A stretch of 64,000 bases of DNA from Oscillospiraceae bacterium (GTDB lineage Bacteria > Bacillota > Clostridia > Oscillospirales > Oscillospiraceae), in NCBI GenBank assembly GCA_015068425.1, contig SVKK01000005.1, positions 1 through 64,000 of the forward strand. Reading direction: 5' to 3'. Each line of letters starts with the position of its first letter. The first letter of the stretch is position 1. The notes beneath the pieces are model-generated. The model saw only the letters and a list, made by a program, of their open reading frames with translations, was not told the DNA's origin and did not search any database. Of the stretch, positions 34,529 to 43,592 are shown piece after piece. The translations under genes and the position numbers were made by a program.

Positions 34529-35170
34529 TCATATACAGTAACAAAATCTGGCGCCGCAGCAAAGATTGCAGAGAAGGTTTGCAAGGCAAAGCTTTGTGCA
34601 CATACTGCTGTCATCCATCTGGAATCCTCGGTAACCAAAGCCCTGACACGCAGCCTCATAAACCTGAGCTCCGGACTCTATCTGCTCAAGAAGCTGGCGA
34701 TACTGCATATTGCCCGGACTTAAGCGGCAGGCTGTGCGGGCATCTTCCAGCGCGGCAACGCGGTTGCCCACATTATAGTTTGCGATTGCGTGGAGATAAT
34801 ACCACTCTCCGTCACGCTCGGAAACGGGAACGCCGGAAAGAGCGGTAAGAGCTTCGCGGAAATGGCGGGCTCTTAAGTAGCTTCTGGCAGCCTGGATTTC
34901 ACTGCGCTCACCGCTTCCCTGTCCGCCATAGCTATATCCGCCGTAACCATAGCCGCTATAGCCGTAGCCGCCGAAGCCATCCTGCTGACTCTGCGGGTTC
35001 TTTATCTGATCATAGGCCGCATTGATCTCATTCATTTTCTGAGCAGCATAGGCGTCACCCGGATTAAGATCGGGGTGATACTTTTTAGCAAGCTTTCTAT
35101 ACGCTGCCTTTATCTCCTCGTCGCTGGCATCGGGGGATACACCAAGCACTTTATAGGGATCACTTATCAA
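34529..35170 (-). CDS. J-domain protein with TPR-like repeats and Cys-rich tail; TTG start
   Basis: 213 residues. The N-terminal J domain reads [21 protein letters not shown] with the HPD motif intact in [10 protein letters not shown], so it should stimulate a DnaK/Hsp70. A Gly/Tyr-rich linker ([19 protein letters not shown]) follows, then a helical repeat region like TPR (about 90-165). The C-terminus is unusually rich in cysteine ([17 protein letters not shown], then RFCYCI). The start is TTG 35170, nine bases after GGAGG. It is last of a three-gene operon and overlaps the DUF5685 gene by 11 bases. Confidence 0.85.
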   Translation of the reverse strand: MISDPYKVLGVSPDASDEEIKAAYRKLAKKYHPDLNPGDAYAAQKMNEINAAYDQIKNPQSQQDGFGGYGYSGYGYGGYSYGGQGSGERSEIQAARSYLRARHFREALTALSGVPVSERDGEWYYLHAIANYNVGNRVAALEDARTACRLSPGNMQYRQLLEQIESGAQVYEAACQGFGYRGFQMDDSSMCTKLCLANLLCNLCCGARFCYCI

Positions 35171-36005
35171 CTTGTGTGTCCTCCTTGTTTTTTCTTATGG
35201 CCAGAGCATACTGATGCCACACGCCGCTGAATAAAATATTGCGCATTATATCCACATCCTGCAGAAGAGGCAGCATCTCAAAAATACGGGTGCACTCTCC
35301 GGCAAGCATTTTCAAAATCAGAAGTCTGTCATCTTCCGTGACGCTCTCGCCGCCTTCTCTGATGAAAGGATTAAAGCGAGAATGCTTTCTGTCCTTCTCA
35401 AGGTCTACACAGGCATCCATCATATAGATAAACCTGCCCAAAGCCTGCCCGAAATTACGGATGCGCGAAGACCAGACGCTGTCCTCCTCGCATACGAAAA
35501 GCTCACCCATCAACTCGGCAAAGCAATTCGCGGCATCGTCCGCTTCGCTGTCGGACCTCTTTTCAATTTCTGAAAGTGAGTTTATACAGCCTTCGATTGC
35601 TTCGCACTGGCGAGGCCAGAGCTCTTTTATTTTCTTATATCTACCCTCAAACGCTTTTGCCTGGGCAAAGCGAAGAGCGTTATGCTCGTCCTTCCAGTCA
35701 TCAAGACAGTTATAATAAGCAAGGGCAAGATTCATATCCGCTGCATAGTCGGTAAAGCGGTCGGACCAGTATCCTCTCTTTTTGATGGGGTGAACCATGC
35801 ACCCGCCCTCTCCAGAAGTTTCTTCCGGCTCATACATGCTGCTAAGAAACATTATGAGGAAGGTCATATCAAAGCTGAGCGTAATTCTGCTTAGCTGACC
35901 GTGGCGCTCCTTGAGCGCGCGGCAAAGACCACAGTAACAACCTTTATATCTTGAAAGCTGCTCTTCGCTTAAAAGAGCGGCATTGGCTTCTATATATCCA
36001 AACAT
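35160..36005 (-). CDS. DUF5685 family protein
   Basis: A 281-residue, mostly helical protein that I place in the DUF5685 family of Clostridia. Near the N-terminus is [15 protein letters not shown], a CxxC pair that could bind metal, then SFDMTFL. Two acidic motifs follow: [10 protein letters not shown] (about residue 100) and [18 protein letters not shown] (about residue 195). Their spacing and helical setting recall the two Asp-rich motifs of class-I isoprenoid synthases such as squalene/phytoene synthase; this is inference. The gene lies between a zinc-ribbon membrane protein and a J-domain protein, and all three probably act together. Confidence 0.75.
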   Translation of the reverse strand: MFGYIEANAALLSEEQLSRYKGCYCGLCRALKERHGQLSRITLSFDMTFLIMFLSSMYEPEETSGEGGCMVHPIKKRGYWSDRFTDYAADMNLALAYYNCLDDWKDEHNALRFAQAKAFEGRYKKIKELWPRQCEAIEGCINSLSEIEKRSDSEADDAANCFAELMGELFVCEEDSVWSSRIRNFGQALGRFIYMMDACVDLEKDRKHSRFNPFIREGGESVTEDDRLLILKMLAGECTRIFEMLPLLQDVDIMRNILFSGVWHQYALAIRKNKEDTQVDK

Positions 36006-36008
36006 AGC

Positions 36009-36404
36009 TTAAGTCCTGCGTTCAAAGGCTCTTCCGCATTTGCGGCAGGTTACTCTGATTTTTCCCTTTCCTCTGGGTACGCGAAGCATAGCCTTACAGG
36101 AGGGACAGCGGAAAAAAGCATAATCCTTGCTCTGCTTTCTGCGCTCGTTCCAGTTTTTGAATGCATACACGAACTTATTTCGCATTTGAAGATAACGTGC
36201 ATTCTCAGCTCTGCGCTTATCAAGATTTTTGGAAAACATACGAAAGATGTTATAAACAAGCAAAATAAAAGCTATGCTGTAGAATATACTGCCTTCAATG
36301 AAAACATCTATCAGTATAAATATCAGCACAAGATAGCTTATAAATCTGCCAAGATGGTCCGCTCCGTTGCGGCCATACATAAACCTTGCAAACTTTTCTC
36401 TCAT
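36009..36404 (-). CDS. Membrane protein with C-terminal zinc ribbon
   Basis: 131 residues. Two membrane helices lie near the N-terminus (ISYLVLIFILIDVFIEGSIFYSIAFILLVYNIF region), then a basic segment. A C-terminal zinc ribbon has CPSCKAMLRVPRGKGKIRVT followed by CRKCGR (two CxxC pairs). The start is ATG 36404 behind GGAGCGTTCT; an in-frame TTG at 36416 is less well placed. It is first of the operon with DUF5685 and the J-domain gene. The function is unknown; the ribbon suggests nucleic acid or protein binding near the membrane. Confidence 0.75.
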   Translation of the reverse strand: MREKFARFMYGRNGADHLGRFISYLVLIFILIDVFIEGSIFYSIAFILLVYNIFRMFSKNLDKRRAENARYLQMRNKFVYAFKNWNERRKQSKDYAFFRCPSCKAMLRVPRGKGKIRVTCRKCGRAFERRT

Positions 36405-36518
36405 AGAACGCTCCAAATTACGAATATATTTACAAAATTATAATCAGTATGTCAGCATATCGCACTAAAGTCAATAAACTAAATGTAAATTTTTCTATGT
36501 CGAAAACTGCGACAATGC

Positions 36519-36547
36519 TTGTATATTGCTCATGCAAGGTGTATAAT
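36519..36547 (+). promoter_or_regulatory. Promoter of the AbrB-methionine-gamma-lyase operon, with nearby inverted repeat
   Basis: TTGTAT (36519-36524), a 17-base spacer and a perfect TATAAT (36542-36547). Just upstream TGTCG (36498-36502) and CGACA (36510-36514) form an inverted repeat that could be an operator. Confidence 0.75.
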
Positions 36548-36602
36548 ATTCCTACTTGTATGACTTTCATACCAATAACACATTGGAAGGAGAGCAAAAT
36601 CC

Positions 36603-36842
36603 TTGGCTAAAGGCAAGCATTTATACGGCATTAACGGAGGTAAACATATCTTCGGCACCGTTAAAGTTGGCGAAAAGGGACAAATTGTTATCCCGAAGGA
36701 TGCCCGCGAAATTTTCGGCATTGCTCCCGGCGATACGCTGCTTATTCTCGGAGATGAGAAAAACGGCATAATCGTCACCCGTCCCGATGTTATAAACGAG
36801 GCGGCAAAAAAAGTATTTGAAAACATTGAAGAGGGTAATTAA
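36603..36842 (+). CDS. AbrB/SpoVT family transcriptional regulator, TTG start
   Basis: 79 residues with one SpoVT-AbrB swapped-hairpin domain: FGTVKVGEKGQIVIPKDARE, then IFGIAPGDTLLILGDEKNGI. This family binds DNA as a dimer or tetramer. The start is TTG 36603, ten bases after GGAAGGAG. It is first of an operon with a PLP enzyme (6 bases downstream) and an EamA transporter, so it may regulate that operon. Confidence 0.88.
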   Translation: MAKGKHLYGINGGKHIFGTVKVGEKGQIVIPKDAREIFGIAPGDTLLILGDEKNGIIVTRPDVINEAAKKVFENIEEGN

Positions 36843-36847
36843 AGACT

Positions 36848-38125
36848 ATGGAAAACATATACGCAAAATTTGGTATTGACAAAAAAATACTGGATTATTC
36901 CCAAAAGATAATAAAAGAACTGAAGCCTCGCTTTGAGGAAATAGATGCTGTTGCAGAATACAATCAGGCAAAGGTTATCAAGGCAATGCAGGATAACCGG
37001 GTGGATGCCCAGTGTTTTGCAGGCAGCACCGGTTATGGCTACAACGACGCAGGTCGCGATACTCTTGAACAGGTTTATGCACACGCCTTTGGCACGGAGA
37101 GCGCCCTTGTCCGCCCCCAGATAACCTGCGGCACCCATGCGCTGGCTATAGCCCTTTCCGCGAACCTCCTTCCGGGAGATGAGCTTCTCTCCCCCGTTGG
37201 CAGACCCTACGACACTCTTGAAGAGGTAATCGGCATACGCCCCTCTCCCTGTTCCCTTGCCGAATACGGAGTTAGCTATAACGAAGTTGAGCTTCTGCCG
37301 GACGGCAGCTTTGACTACGAGGGAATTCGCAATGCAATAAACGAGCGCACCAAGCTTATCACCATTCAGCGCAGCAAGGGTTACGCTATGCGCCGTACCT
37401 TTTCCGTAAGCCAGATTGGCGAGCTTATCGCATTCTGCAAAAGCGTCAAACCCGATGTGATATGCATGGTTGATAACTGCTACGGCGAGTTTGTTGAGGT
37501 TATAGAGCCCAGTAATGTTGGCGCGGACATGATAGTCGGTTCTCTTATCAAAAACCCCGGCGGAGGCCTTGCCCCCATCGGCGGCTATATATGCGGCAGC
37601 AAGGAATGCGTTGATCGCTGCGCCTTCCGTCTCTCCGCTCCCGGTCTCGGTCAGGAAGTTGGCGCAAGCCTCGATGTTAAGACCAGTCTTTATCAGGGCT
37701 TCTTTATGGCTCCCACCGTTGTTGCCGGAGCTCTCAAGGGAGCCATCTTCGCCGCAAGACTTTATGAGTCCCTTGGCTTCCGCGTTCTTCCCGACGGCAA
37801 TGAAAGCCGCCATGACATAATTCAGGCTGTTGAGCTTGGTTCTCCCGAGAGAATGATCGCCTTCTGCAAGGGCATTCAGGCTGCCGCTCCCGTGGATAGC
37901 TACCTCACCCCCATTCCCTACGCAATGCCCGGCTATAATGCTGATGTTATTATGGCGGCAGGCGCCTTCGTTCAGGGATCTTCCATCGAGCTTTCCGCCG
38001 ATGGTCCCATCCGCGAACCCTATTCCGTATACTTCCAGGGCGGTCTTACCTGGTATCACGCAAAGCTCGGTATTATGATGAGCCTGCAGAAAATGTATGA
38101 AGCAGGTCTTGTAGATATTAAATAA
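36848..38125 (+). CDS. Methionine gamma-lyase family PLP enzyme (YnbB / aluminum-resistance type)
   Basis: A 425-residue PLP-dependent enzyme of the family annotated as methionine gamma-lyase family or aluminum resistance protein (YnbB in Bacillus). It has FAGSTGYGYNDAGRDTLEQV, PQITCGTHALAIAL, the cofactor aspartate in CMVDNCYGEF and the PLP lysine in GSLIKNPGGG (about residue 235). Members are proposed to cleave sulfur amino acids, but the true substrate is poorly established. The following EamA gene suggests export of an amino acid-like product or substrate. Confidence 0.85.
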   Translation: MENIYAKFGIDKKILDYSQKIIKELKPRFEEIDAVAEYNQAKVIKAMQDNRVDAQCFAGSTGYGYNDAGRDTLEQVYAHAFGTESALVRPQITCGTHALAIALSANLLPGDELLSPVGRPYDTLEEVIGIRPSPCSLAEYGVSYNEVELLPDGSFDYEGIRNAINERTKLITIQRSKGYAMRRTFSVSQIGELIAFCKSVKPDVICMVDNCYGEFVEVIEPSNVGADMIVGSLIKNPGGGLAPIGGYICGSKECVDRCAFRLSAPGLGQEVGASLDVKTSLYQGFFMAPTVVAGALKGAIFAARLYESLGFRVLPDGNESRHDIIQAVELGSPERMIAFCKGIQAAAPVDSYLTPIPYAMPGYNADVIMAAGAFVQGSSIELSADGPIREPYSVYFQGGLTWYHAKLGIMMSLQKMYEAGLVDIK

Positions 38126-38137
38126 GGAGGGAAACAT

Positions 38138-39043
38138 ATGTGGTTTTGGCTTGCAATTATTACTTTGCTCTGCTGGAGCGGAAGTGACCTTTTCTCAAAA
38201 ATCGGCTGTGCCGATTCAAAGGATAAATATTCCCATCTTAAAATGGTCATGGCCGTTGGCATCGTAATGGGTCTCCATGCGGCATATGAGATATTCATCG
38301 GCGGAACCGAAATTAGCTGGAATGTTATTTTCACCTATCTCCCCGTATCCCTCCTCTACATCCTCTCTATGGCAATGGGTTATCTTGGACTGCGCTATAT
38401 TGAGCTCAGCATCTCCTCTCCCATCTGCAATGCCTCCGGCGCTCTTGTTGCCGTTTGCGCCATTCTTACCGGCGGAGAGAGCTATCCTCCCCTTGTTCTT
38501 GTCGCTATTGCAATCGTATGCATTGGTGTTATCGGTCTTGGAATTGTTGAATCCCGTGAGGACGAGGAGCTTCGCGCCGCAAGACAGGAAAAGGGCAATT
38601 ACAAGTATGCTAAAAGCTGGCTGGCATTGGCTCTCCCCATTGCTTACTGCCTCCTGGATGCTGCCGGAACCTTTGCCGACAACATTGTTCTCGAAACCCT
38701 CAATGAAGACAGCGCCAATGTTGCCTATGAGCTAACCTTCCTGGCCGCAGGCGTGGTTTGCTTCATTTATACTATCATTATCAAGAAGCAGAAGCTTATT
38801 CCCAAAATGGAAGCTCCCAAGTATGTGGGCGCTATCTTCGAAACCGCAGGTCAGTTTGCCTACATATACGCAATCGCCGACTCCGAGCATCTTGCCATGA
38901 GCGCACCCATTATCTCTTCTTACTGCGTTGCCAGCGTTGTCTGGAGCCGCATCTTCCTTAAGGAGAAGCTAAGCTGGAAGCATTACGCAATGGTGCTTCT
39001 TGTTATCATCGGTATTGTTATCATGGGCGTTTTTGATGTATAA
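38138..39043 (+). CDS. EamA/DMT family transporter
   Basis: A 301-residue protein with ten predicted membrane helices in two EamA repeats. It starts MWFWLAIITLLCWSGSDLF; the first repeat ends GVIGLGIVESRED and the second ends VLLVIIGIVIMGVFDV. DMT transporters usually export metabolites or amino acids. It follows the PLP enzyme by 12 bases with AAGGAGGG and ends the operon before the hairpin at 39056. Confidence 0.88.
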   Translation: MWFWLAIITLLCWSGSDLFSKIGCADSKDKYSHLKMVMAVGIVMGLHAAYEIFIGGTEISWNVIFTYLPVSLLYILSMAMGYLGLRYIELSISSPICNASGALVAVCAILTGGESYPPLVLVAIAIVCIGVIGLGIVESREDEELRAARQEKGNYKYAKSWLALALPIAYCLLDAAGTFADNIVLETLNEDSANVAYELTFLAAGVVCFIYTIIIKKQKLIPKMEAPKYVGAIFETAGQFAYIYAIADSEHLAMSAPIISSYCVASVVWSRIFLKEKLSWKHYAMVLLVIIGIVIMGVFDV

Positions 39044-39055
39044 AAATCCCTGACT

Positions 39056-39090
39056 GAAAAAGAGCTCAGCCGATCGGTTGAGCTCTTTTT
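39056..39090. terminator. Bidirectional terminator after the EamA gene
   Basis: The stem AAAGAGCTCA / TGAGCTCTTT contains CCGATCGG in the apical part, with A and T tracts on either side. It serves the plus-strand operon and the minus-strand esterase. Confidence 0.9.
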
Positions 39091-39900
39091 TTATGTATTT
39101 CGTTCTATAAAACTGATCGCAAAATCCTTCCAGCATTCTGCAGGAAGTCCCTCCGAAAGTCCCGTTGCATGATCTCCTTCGGAGAAAACATGCACTTCGT
39201 GAATAATGCCCTCCTCCGCAAGAGCGGAAGCCATTTCATAGCTTTGGGAAACATTCACCATTTTGTCCGTCGTGGTATGCCAGATAAAGCTTGGCGGTGT
39301 GCAGCGGTCAACATTTTTAGGCGCGCAGTATGTTTCCAAAAGATCGGCAGGATAGAAATCCATTGCGCCGAAAACAGCCAAATTCATAGTTGCGGAGGCG
39401 CTGCTCAGATTAACTGCGGGATAACAGAGAATGGATGCATTTGGACGAACCTCTTCCCTATTGCTGCATACGCTCTTCCAGATTTCTTCCCTCGCCCAAT
39501 AGTTGCAATAGTTTGCTGCAAGATGACCTCCTGCAGAAAAGCCCATAAGACTTATCCTGTTTTTGTTCAGGCGAAAGCGTACGGCGTTGTCGCGAAGAAG
39601 CTTTATGGCAAGAGCTGTCTGCTGCAAAGGCTCGGGAAAGCGTGTATGGAGATTTATCGGTGTATCCGCCTTATCAAAGGACGGATGGAGAGTGCTGTAG
39701 CAAAGGACAAATGCAGCAAATCCCCTCCGGGCAAAATATTCCGCAACAACAGAGCCTTCCCTGTCGCTTAAGGCGAAATAAGCTCCTCCCGGCAAAATCA
39801 AAAGCGCGGGGAGATTTTCGCCCTCTGAGGGCAAAAATGCATCAAGACGGACGTTGCTGTCCTTATCCCAGAATTTAATTGAGCTTTTCAGTATTTCCAT
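39091..39900 (-). CDS. Alpha/beta hydrolase (esterase/acetylxylan esterase-like)
   Basis: 269 residues with the alpha/beta-hydrolase fold of the hormone-sensitive-lipase or BD-FAE/axe type. LILPGGAYFALSDRE supplies the oxyanion loop, LMGFSAGGHLAA the nucleophile elbow with catalytic serine (about residue 121), HTTTDKMVNVSQS the aspartate and GDHATGLS the histidine. All triad residues are present. No signal peptide is seen, so it acts in the cytoplasm, probably on small acylated compounds. It starts 7 bases after serA, so it may be part of the serC-serA unit. Confidence 0.85.
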   Translation of the reverse strand: MEILKSSIKFWDKDSNVRLDAFLPSEGENLPALLILPGGAYFALSDREGSVVAEYFARRGFAAFVLCYSTLHPSFDKADTPINLHTRFPEPLQQTALAIKLLRDNAVRFRLNKNRISLMGFSAGGHLAANYCNYWAREEIWKSVCSNREEVRPNASILCYPAVNLSSASATMNLAVFGAMDFYPADLLETYCAPKNVDRCTPPSFIWHTTTDKMVNVSQSYEMASALAEEGIIHEVHVFSEGDHATGLSEGLPAECWKDFAISFIERNT

Positions 39901-39906
39901 ACACTC

Positions 39907-41076
39907 TTATCGGATTATACGTACACGCATAACTTCATCCATTGCGGATATCTGCTCCTCAATATGGGCGCTTATGTCACTGCCGGTATCGATTATGGTG
40001 TAGGCAATATCTCCGCTGGGCTTGTTAATCATATGTTCAACATTGATATTCTCATCGCCGATAAGATCAAGGAAGCGGTTGATCATACGGGGCACGTTTC
40101 TATGAATAACGCAAAGGCGTGCCTCGCCTATACGCTCAAGGCTGACCGTGGGCAGGTTTACGCTGTTTTTAACATTGCCGGTTTTAAGATATTCAACAAG
40201 CTCCTGAGCTGCCATAACGGCGCAGTTTACTTCGCTCTCCTCAGAGGAGCCGCCAAGATGAGGAGTGAGAATAACATTTTTATGCCCTATAGTAGCCTCA
40301 GAGGGGAAATCAGAGGCGAAATAAGCAATTTTGCCGCTGTCGAGAGCTGCAAGAACAGCCTCTTCATTGACAATGCCGCCGCGGGCGCAGTTTATAAGAC
40401 GCACGCCGTCACGCATTTTTGCTATTGCCTTCTCACCTATCATTTCTCTGGTTTCAGGGGTGAGAGGAGGATGGAGAGTGATATAGTCGCAGAGAGGATA
40501 AAGCTCATCAAGGCTTTCGATGCGCTGAACATTCTTGCTTACCTTCCATGCCGCGTCAACGGAAAGATAGGGGTCATATCCGTATACGGTCATACCCAGA
40601 TCCAGTGCGGCATTGGCAACCTTGCTGCCCACAGCGCCCAGACCGATTACGCCGAGAGTTTTTCCCTCCAGTTCAGGACCTACGAAATCCTTCTTGCCTC
40701 TTTCAACCTCTTCCTTGATGGCATCATCACCAAGACCCTTGAGGGTATCGATCCAGCGCATGGAGTCAACAACGCTTCTTGCGATGAGAACCATAAGGCT
40801 TATTGTAAGCTCCTTTACGGAGTTGGAATTGGCGCCGGGAGTATTGAAAACAGCAATGCCCTCCTGGGTGCAGCGTTCAACAGGGATATTGTTAACGCCA
40901 ACACCGCTGCGGGAAATGGCAAGAAGCTCAGGATTGAACACATAATCGTGGATAATTTTGCTGCGCATCAAAATACCGATGGGTTTTTCTTCTCCCTCGG
41001 AAATGGCAAAGCCAGCATTTCTCAGCACATCAAGTCCGTTTTCGGAAAGATTATTAATTATCTTAATATCAGCCAT
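39907..41076 (-). CDS. serA: D-3-phosphoglycerate dehydrogenase
   Basis: SerA oxidises 3-phosphoglycerate to 3-phosphohydroxypyruvate, the first step of serine synthesis. The 389-residue protein has the NAD loop LGVIGLGAVGSKVANAA, the catalytic arginine in INCARGGIVNE, the glutamate in the following region and the histidine in LTPHLGGSSEES. A C-terminal ACT domain (LCVIHRNVPRMINRFLDLI) suggests feedback control by serine. The gene overlaps serC by 8 bases, which couples the first two steps of the pathway. Confidence 0.95.
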   Translation of the reverse strand: MADIKIINNLSENGLDVLRNAGFAISEGEEKPIGILMRSKIIHDYVFNPELLAISRSGVGVNNIPVERCTQEGIAVFNTPGANSNSVKELTISLMVLIARSVVDSMRWIDTLKGLGDDAIKEEVERGKKDFVGPELEGKTLGVIGLGAVGSKVANAALDLGMTVYGYDPYLSVDAAWKVSKNVQRIESLDELYPLCDYITLHPPLTPETREMIGEKAIAKMRDGVRLINCARGGIVNEEAVLAALDSGKIAYFASDFPSEATIGHKNVILTPHLGGSSEESEVNCAVMAAQELVEYLKTGNVKNSVNLPTVSLERIGEARLCVIHRNVPRMINRFLDLIGDENINVEHMINKPSGDIAYTIIDTGSDISAHIEEQISAMDEVMRVRIIR

Positions 41077-42160
41077 GATTTTTCACCTCAAAATCTTTCA
41101 TAAACTCACGCAGCGCCTTTACAGCTTCAAGGCTCTGCGCATTATATATGGATGCCCGCATACCGCCTACCGAGCGGTGACCTTTGACATTCAAAAATCC
41201 GGAAGCGGCAGCCTCCTTAGCAAAAAGGGCGTCCATTTCTTTATCACCTGTGGTAAATGTAACATTCATATACGAGCGGGCCTCCGGCCTGGCGCAGCCC
41301 TTGAATAGACGGCTCTCATCAAGAAAATCATATAGCAGCGCGCTCTTTTCCTTTTTCAGCTCAGCCATTGCCTTTATACCGCCCTGCTTATCCAGCCACT
41401 TCAATACAAGACCAAGCATATATATGCTGTAACAAGGAGGAGTATTATACATTGAGTCTTTATCAATCATCCTCTTGTAACTAAGCATCAAGGGAGTGAT
41501 TGGGAGTTCATTGCCCGCAAGCGATTTATCGATAACAACAAGGGTTACTCCGGCCGGAGCCATATTTTTCTGGGCACCTGCAAAGATAACTCCGAACTTT
41601 GAAACATCTATCTCCTCGCTGAGGATATTGGAGGACATATCGGAAACCAGTGGAACGCCGCCAGTTTCGGGTATGTAGTGCCACTCCGTGCCGTAAATTG
41701 TGTTATTTGCACAATAATAGAAATATTTAGCATCCTTGCTGAGCTTAAGCTCGGCTTGAACAGGAATCCGGGTATGTCCGTCGGAAGAAGTATCGGCAGA
41801 AATATTCACTCTTCCGTATTTTGCGGCTTCTTTTGCAGCAGAAGAGGCAAAATTACCGGTTACGGCATAGTCAGCAAGCCCGTTTTCTCCCATAAGATTC
41901 AATGGAACCATTGAAAACTGGGTTGAAGCGCCTCCCTGAAGGAAAAGAATTTCATGGGTATCGGGAACATTCAGTATGCGCTTTAAGTTAGCCTTCGTCT
42001 CAGCAAAAATATCCATATAGACGGATGAACGGTGACTCATCTCCATAACACTCATTCCGCATGAGTGGAAATCAAGCATTTCTGCTGCCGCAATTTCTAA
42101 TACTTCATCCGGAAGTACAGAAGGTCCTGCGGAGAAATTAAAGGTATTTTCTCTTGACAC
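41069..42160 (-). CDS. serC: Phosphoserine aminotransferase, GTG start
   Basis: SerC transaminates 3-phosphohydroxypyruvate with glutamate to phosphoserine. The 363-residue class V aminotransferase begins NTFNFSAGPSVLPDEVLE. It has MSHRSSVY, LFLQGGASTQFSMVPLNL, DMSSNILS and the PLP lysine in GAQKNMAPAG (about residue 198), with GHRSVGGMRASIYNA near the end. It starts at GTG 42160 behind GGGGG. serB is not in the window. Confidence 0.95.
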   Translation of the reverse strand: MSRENTFNFSAGPSVLPDEVLEIAAAEMLDFHSCGMSVMEMSHRSSVYMDIFAETKANLKRILNVPDTHEILFLQGGASTQFSMVPLNLMGENGLADYAVTGNFASSAAKEAAKYGRVNISADTSSDGHTRIPVQAELKLSKDAKYFYYCANNTIYGTEWHYIPETGGVPLVSDMSSNILSEEIDVSKFGVIFAGAQKNMAPAGVTLVVIDKSLAGNELPITPLMLSYKRMIDKDSMYNTPPCYSIYMLGLVLKWLDKQGGIKAMAELKKEKSALLYDFLDESRLFKGCARPEARSYMNVTFTTGDKEMDALFAKEAAASGFLNVKGHRSVGGMRASIYNAQSLEAVKALREFMKDFEVKNHG

Positions 42161-42208
42161 TGTTCAATCCCCCTTTTTCAATTTAACGCTTTAACGAATA
42201 TTAGCGTA

Positions 42209-42236
42209 ATAATATATAATATATGCTTTTATTCAA
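42209..42236 (-). promoter_or_regulatory. Promoter of the serC-serA unit
   Basis: Minus-strand TTGAAT (42231-42236), a 16-base spacer and TATTAT (42209-42214), within the 81-base gap after mtaB. Confidence 0.5.
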
Positions 42237-42241
42237 AAAAG

Positions 42242-43525
42242 TCAAATTATAATTCCGTATAGCAGATCATTTTTGAGTTCTTTTATGAGAACATCGGCAA
42301 ATACTCCATGGAGCTGAGTTCCCTCGGCACATACCTCGCAGTAATTATCCGAGTGTCCTCTCCAAATTCCGTCCTTTTCAGTTTCAAAAAGCACTCTGAG
42401 GGTTTTGCCGAGCATGCTTTCAAGATAACTTTTCTGCATCTTTTTTGCGACAGTCTGAGCCTGCCGGGCCCTTGCATTTTTAAGAGATTTCTCAAGCTGA
42501 CCATCCATTGATGCCGCAGCGGTGCCGGGTCTTATTGAGTAAGGGAATATGTGCATTGAGGAGAAACGGCATTTTTCTATAAAGGCGAGGGTATCCGTAT
42601 GATCCTGCTCACTTTCCCCTGGAAAGCCTGTTATAAGGTCAGCGCTTATTGCGCAAGCGGGAAAATATCTCCGCAGCAGCTCAGTTGCAGCATAAAAGCG
42701 GCCGGTGTCATACTTTCTGTTCATATTCTGCAGTGTTCGGTCGCAGCCGCTTTGAAGAGCAAGATGAAAATGGGGACAAATATTACCCAATTGCTCAAGC
42801 ATAATACAAAATTCTTCGTCAACAATTGTGGGTTCAAGAGAGCCGATATGAATCCTGGCTTCAGGAGCGGCAGATGCAACGGCTTTTATAACCATTGCAA
42901 GGCTGGGCTTTTCAGGAAGGTCAATACCGTAGGAGCTGATTTCAATTCCCGTTACAACTATCTCCTTATAGCCTTCTGATGCAAGTTTTGCAGCTTCCGC
43001 AGCACATTCCTCCAAAGGCATACTTCTCACATGACCTCTTGCATAGGGAATTATACAGTAGGAGCAATAGTTATCGCAGCCGTCAACTATTTTCATATGT
43101 GCTCTTGTGCGTCCTTCCATAGCGCCTCCGGGAAGCCTTTCGATGCTCTTTCTGCTGAAGGGATCATCAACATTGAACTGCGTTTCCCTTTCGGCATAAG
43201 CCTTTTCAAGAGCATCAACAAAGGCGGCTCTGTCTCCGCTGCCGAAAATTACATCAACACCTATCTGCTTTGCTTCCTCCGCGTTTACCTGACTATAGCA
43301 GCCGCATAGGGCACTAAGAGCACCTGGATTTTCTGCCATTAGTCTTCTTATTGCCTGGCGGGATTTGCGTCCGCTCTCTGCGGTAACGGCGCAGCTATTT
43401 ACAATAACAACGTCCGCTTCGATGCCGCAAGCGGGTTTATGGCCTCTTGAGGAGAGCATTTTTTCAATTGCCGCAGTTTCAAACTGGTTGACCTTACAGC
43501 CGAGAGTTGTGATAATATATTTCAT
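42242..43525 (-). CDS. mtaB: tRNA t6A37 methylthiotransferase MtaB
   Basis: A 427-residue radical-SAM methylthiotransferase that converts t6A37 to ms2t6A37 in tRNAs reading ANN codons. The N-terminal domain has TLGCKVNQFE, NSCAVT and CGCYSQ with three cysteines for one cluster. The radical-SAM motif is CDNYCSYCIIPYARG (CxxxCxxC). The C-terminus forms a short TRAM-like region (LHGVFADVLIKEL). GCKVNQFE separates MtaB from MiaB and RimO. It is divergent from the cysteine desulfurase, which could supply sulfur. Confidence 0.93.
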   Translation of the reverse strand: MKYIITTLGCKVNQFETAAIEKMLSSRGHKPACGIEADVVIVNSCAVTAESGRKSRQAIRRLMAENPGALSALCGCYSQVNAEEAKQIGVDVIFGSGDRAAFVDALEKAYAERETQFNVDDPFSRKSIERLPGGAMEGRTRAHMKIVDGCDNYCSYCIIPYARGHVRSMPLEECAAEAAKLASEGYKEIVVTGIEISSYGIDLPEKPSLAMVIKAVASAAPEARIHIGSLEPTIVDEEFCIMLEQLGNICPHFHLALQSGCDRTLQNMNRKYDTGRFYAATELLRRYFPACAISADLITGFPGESEQDHTDTLAFIEKCRFSSMHIFPYSIRPGTAAASMDGQLEKSLKNARARQAQTVAKKMQKSYLESMLGKTLRVLFETEKDGIWRGHSDNYCEVCAEGTQLHGVFADVLIKELKNDLLYGIII

Positions 43526-43534
43526 AAGCTTACC

Positions 43535-43563
43535 TTGTAATAAAATATGAGATGATATATAAT
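43535..43563 (+). promoter_or_regulatory. Promoter of the cysteine desulfurase gene
   Basis: TTGTAA (43535-43540), a 17-base spacer and a perfect TATAAT (43558-43563), about 30 bases before the start codon at 43593. Confidence 0.75.
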
Positions 43564-43592
43564 AATGAAAATTTTACACGGAGTTGAAAGTC

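Noticed and set aside
36839-38137. Long open frame on the minus strand opposite the methionine-gamma-lyase-like gene
   Set aside because: It is the antisense shadow of a gene with biased third codon positions; the plus-strand protein has clear PLP-enzyme motifs and the antisense product has none.
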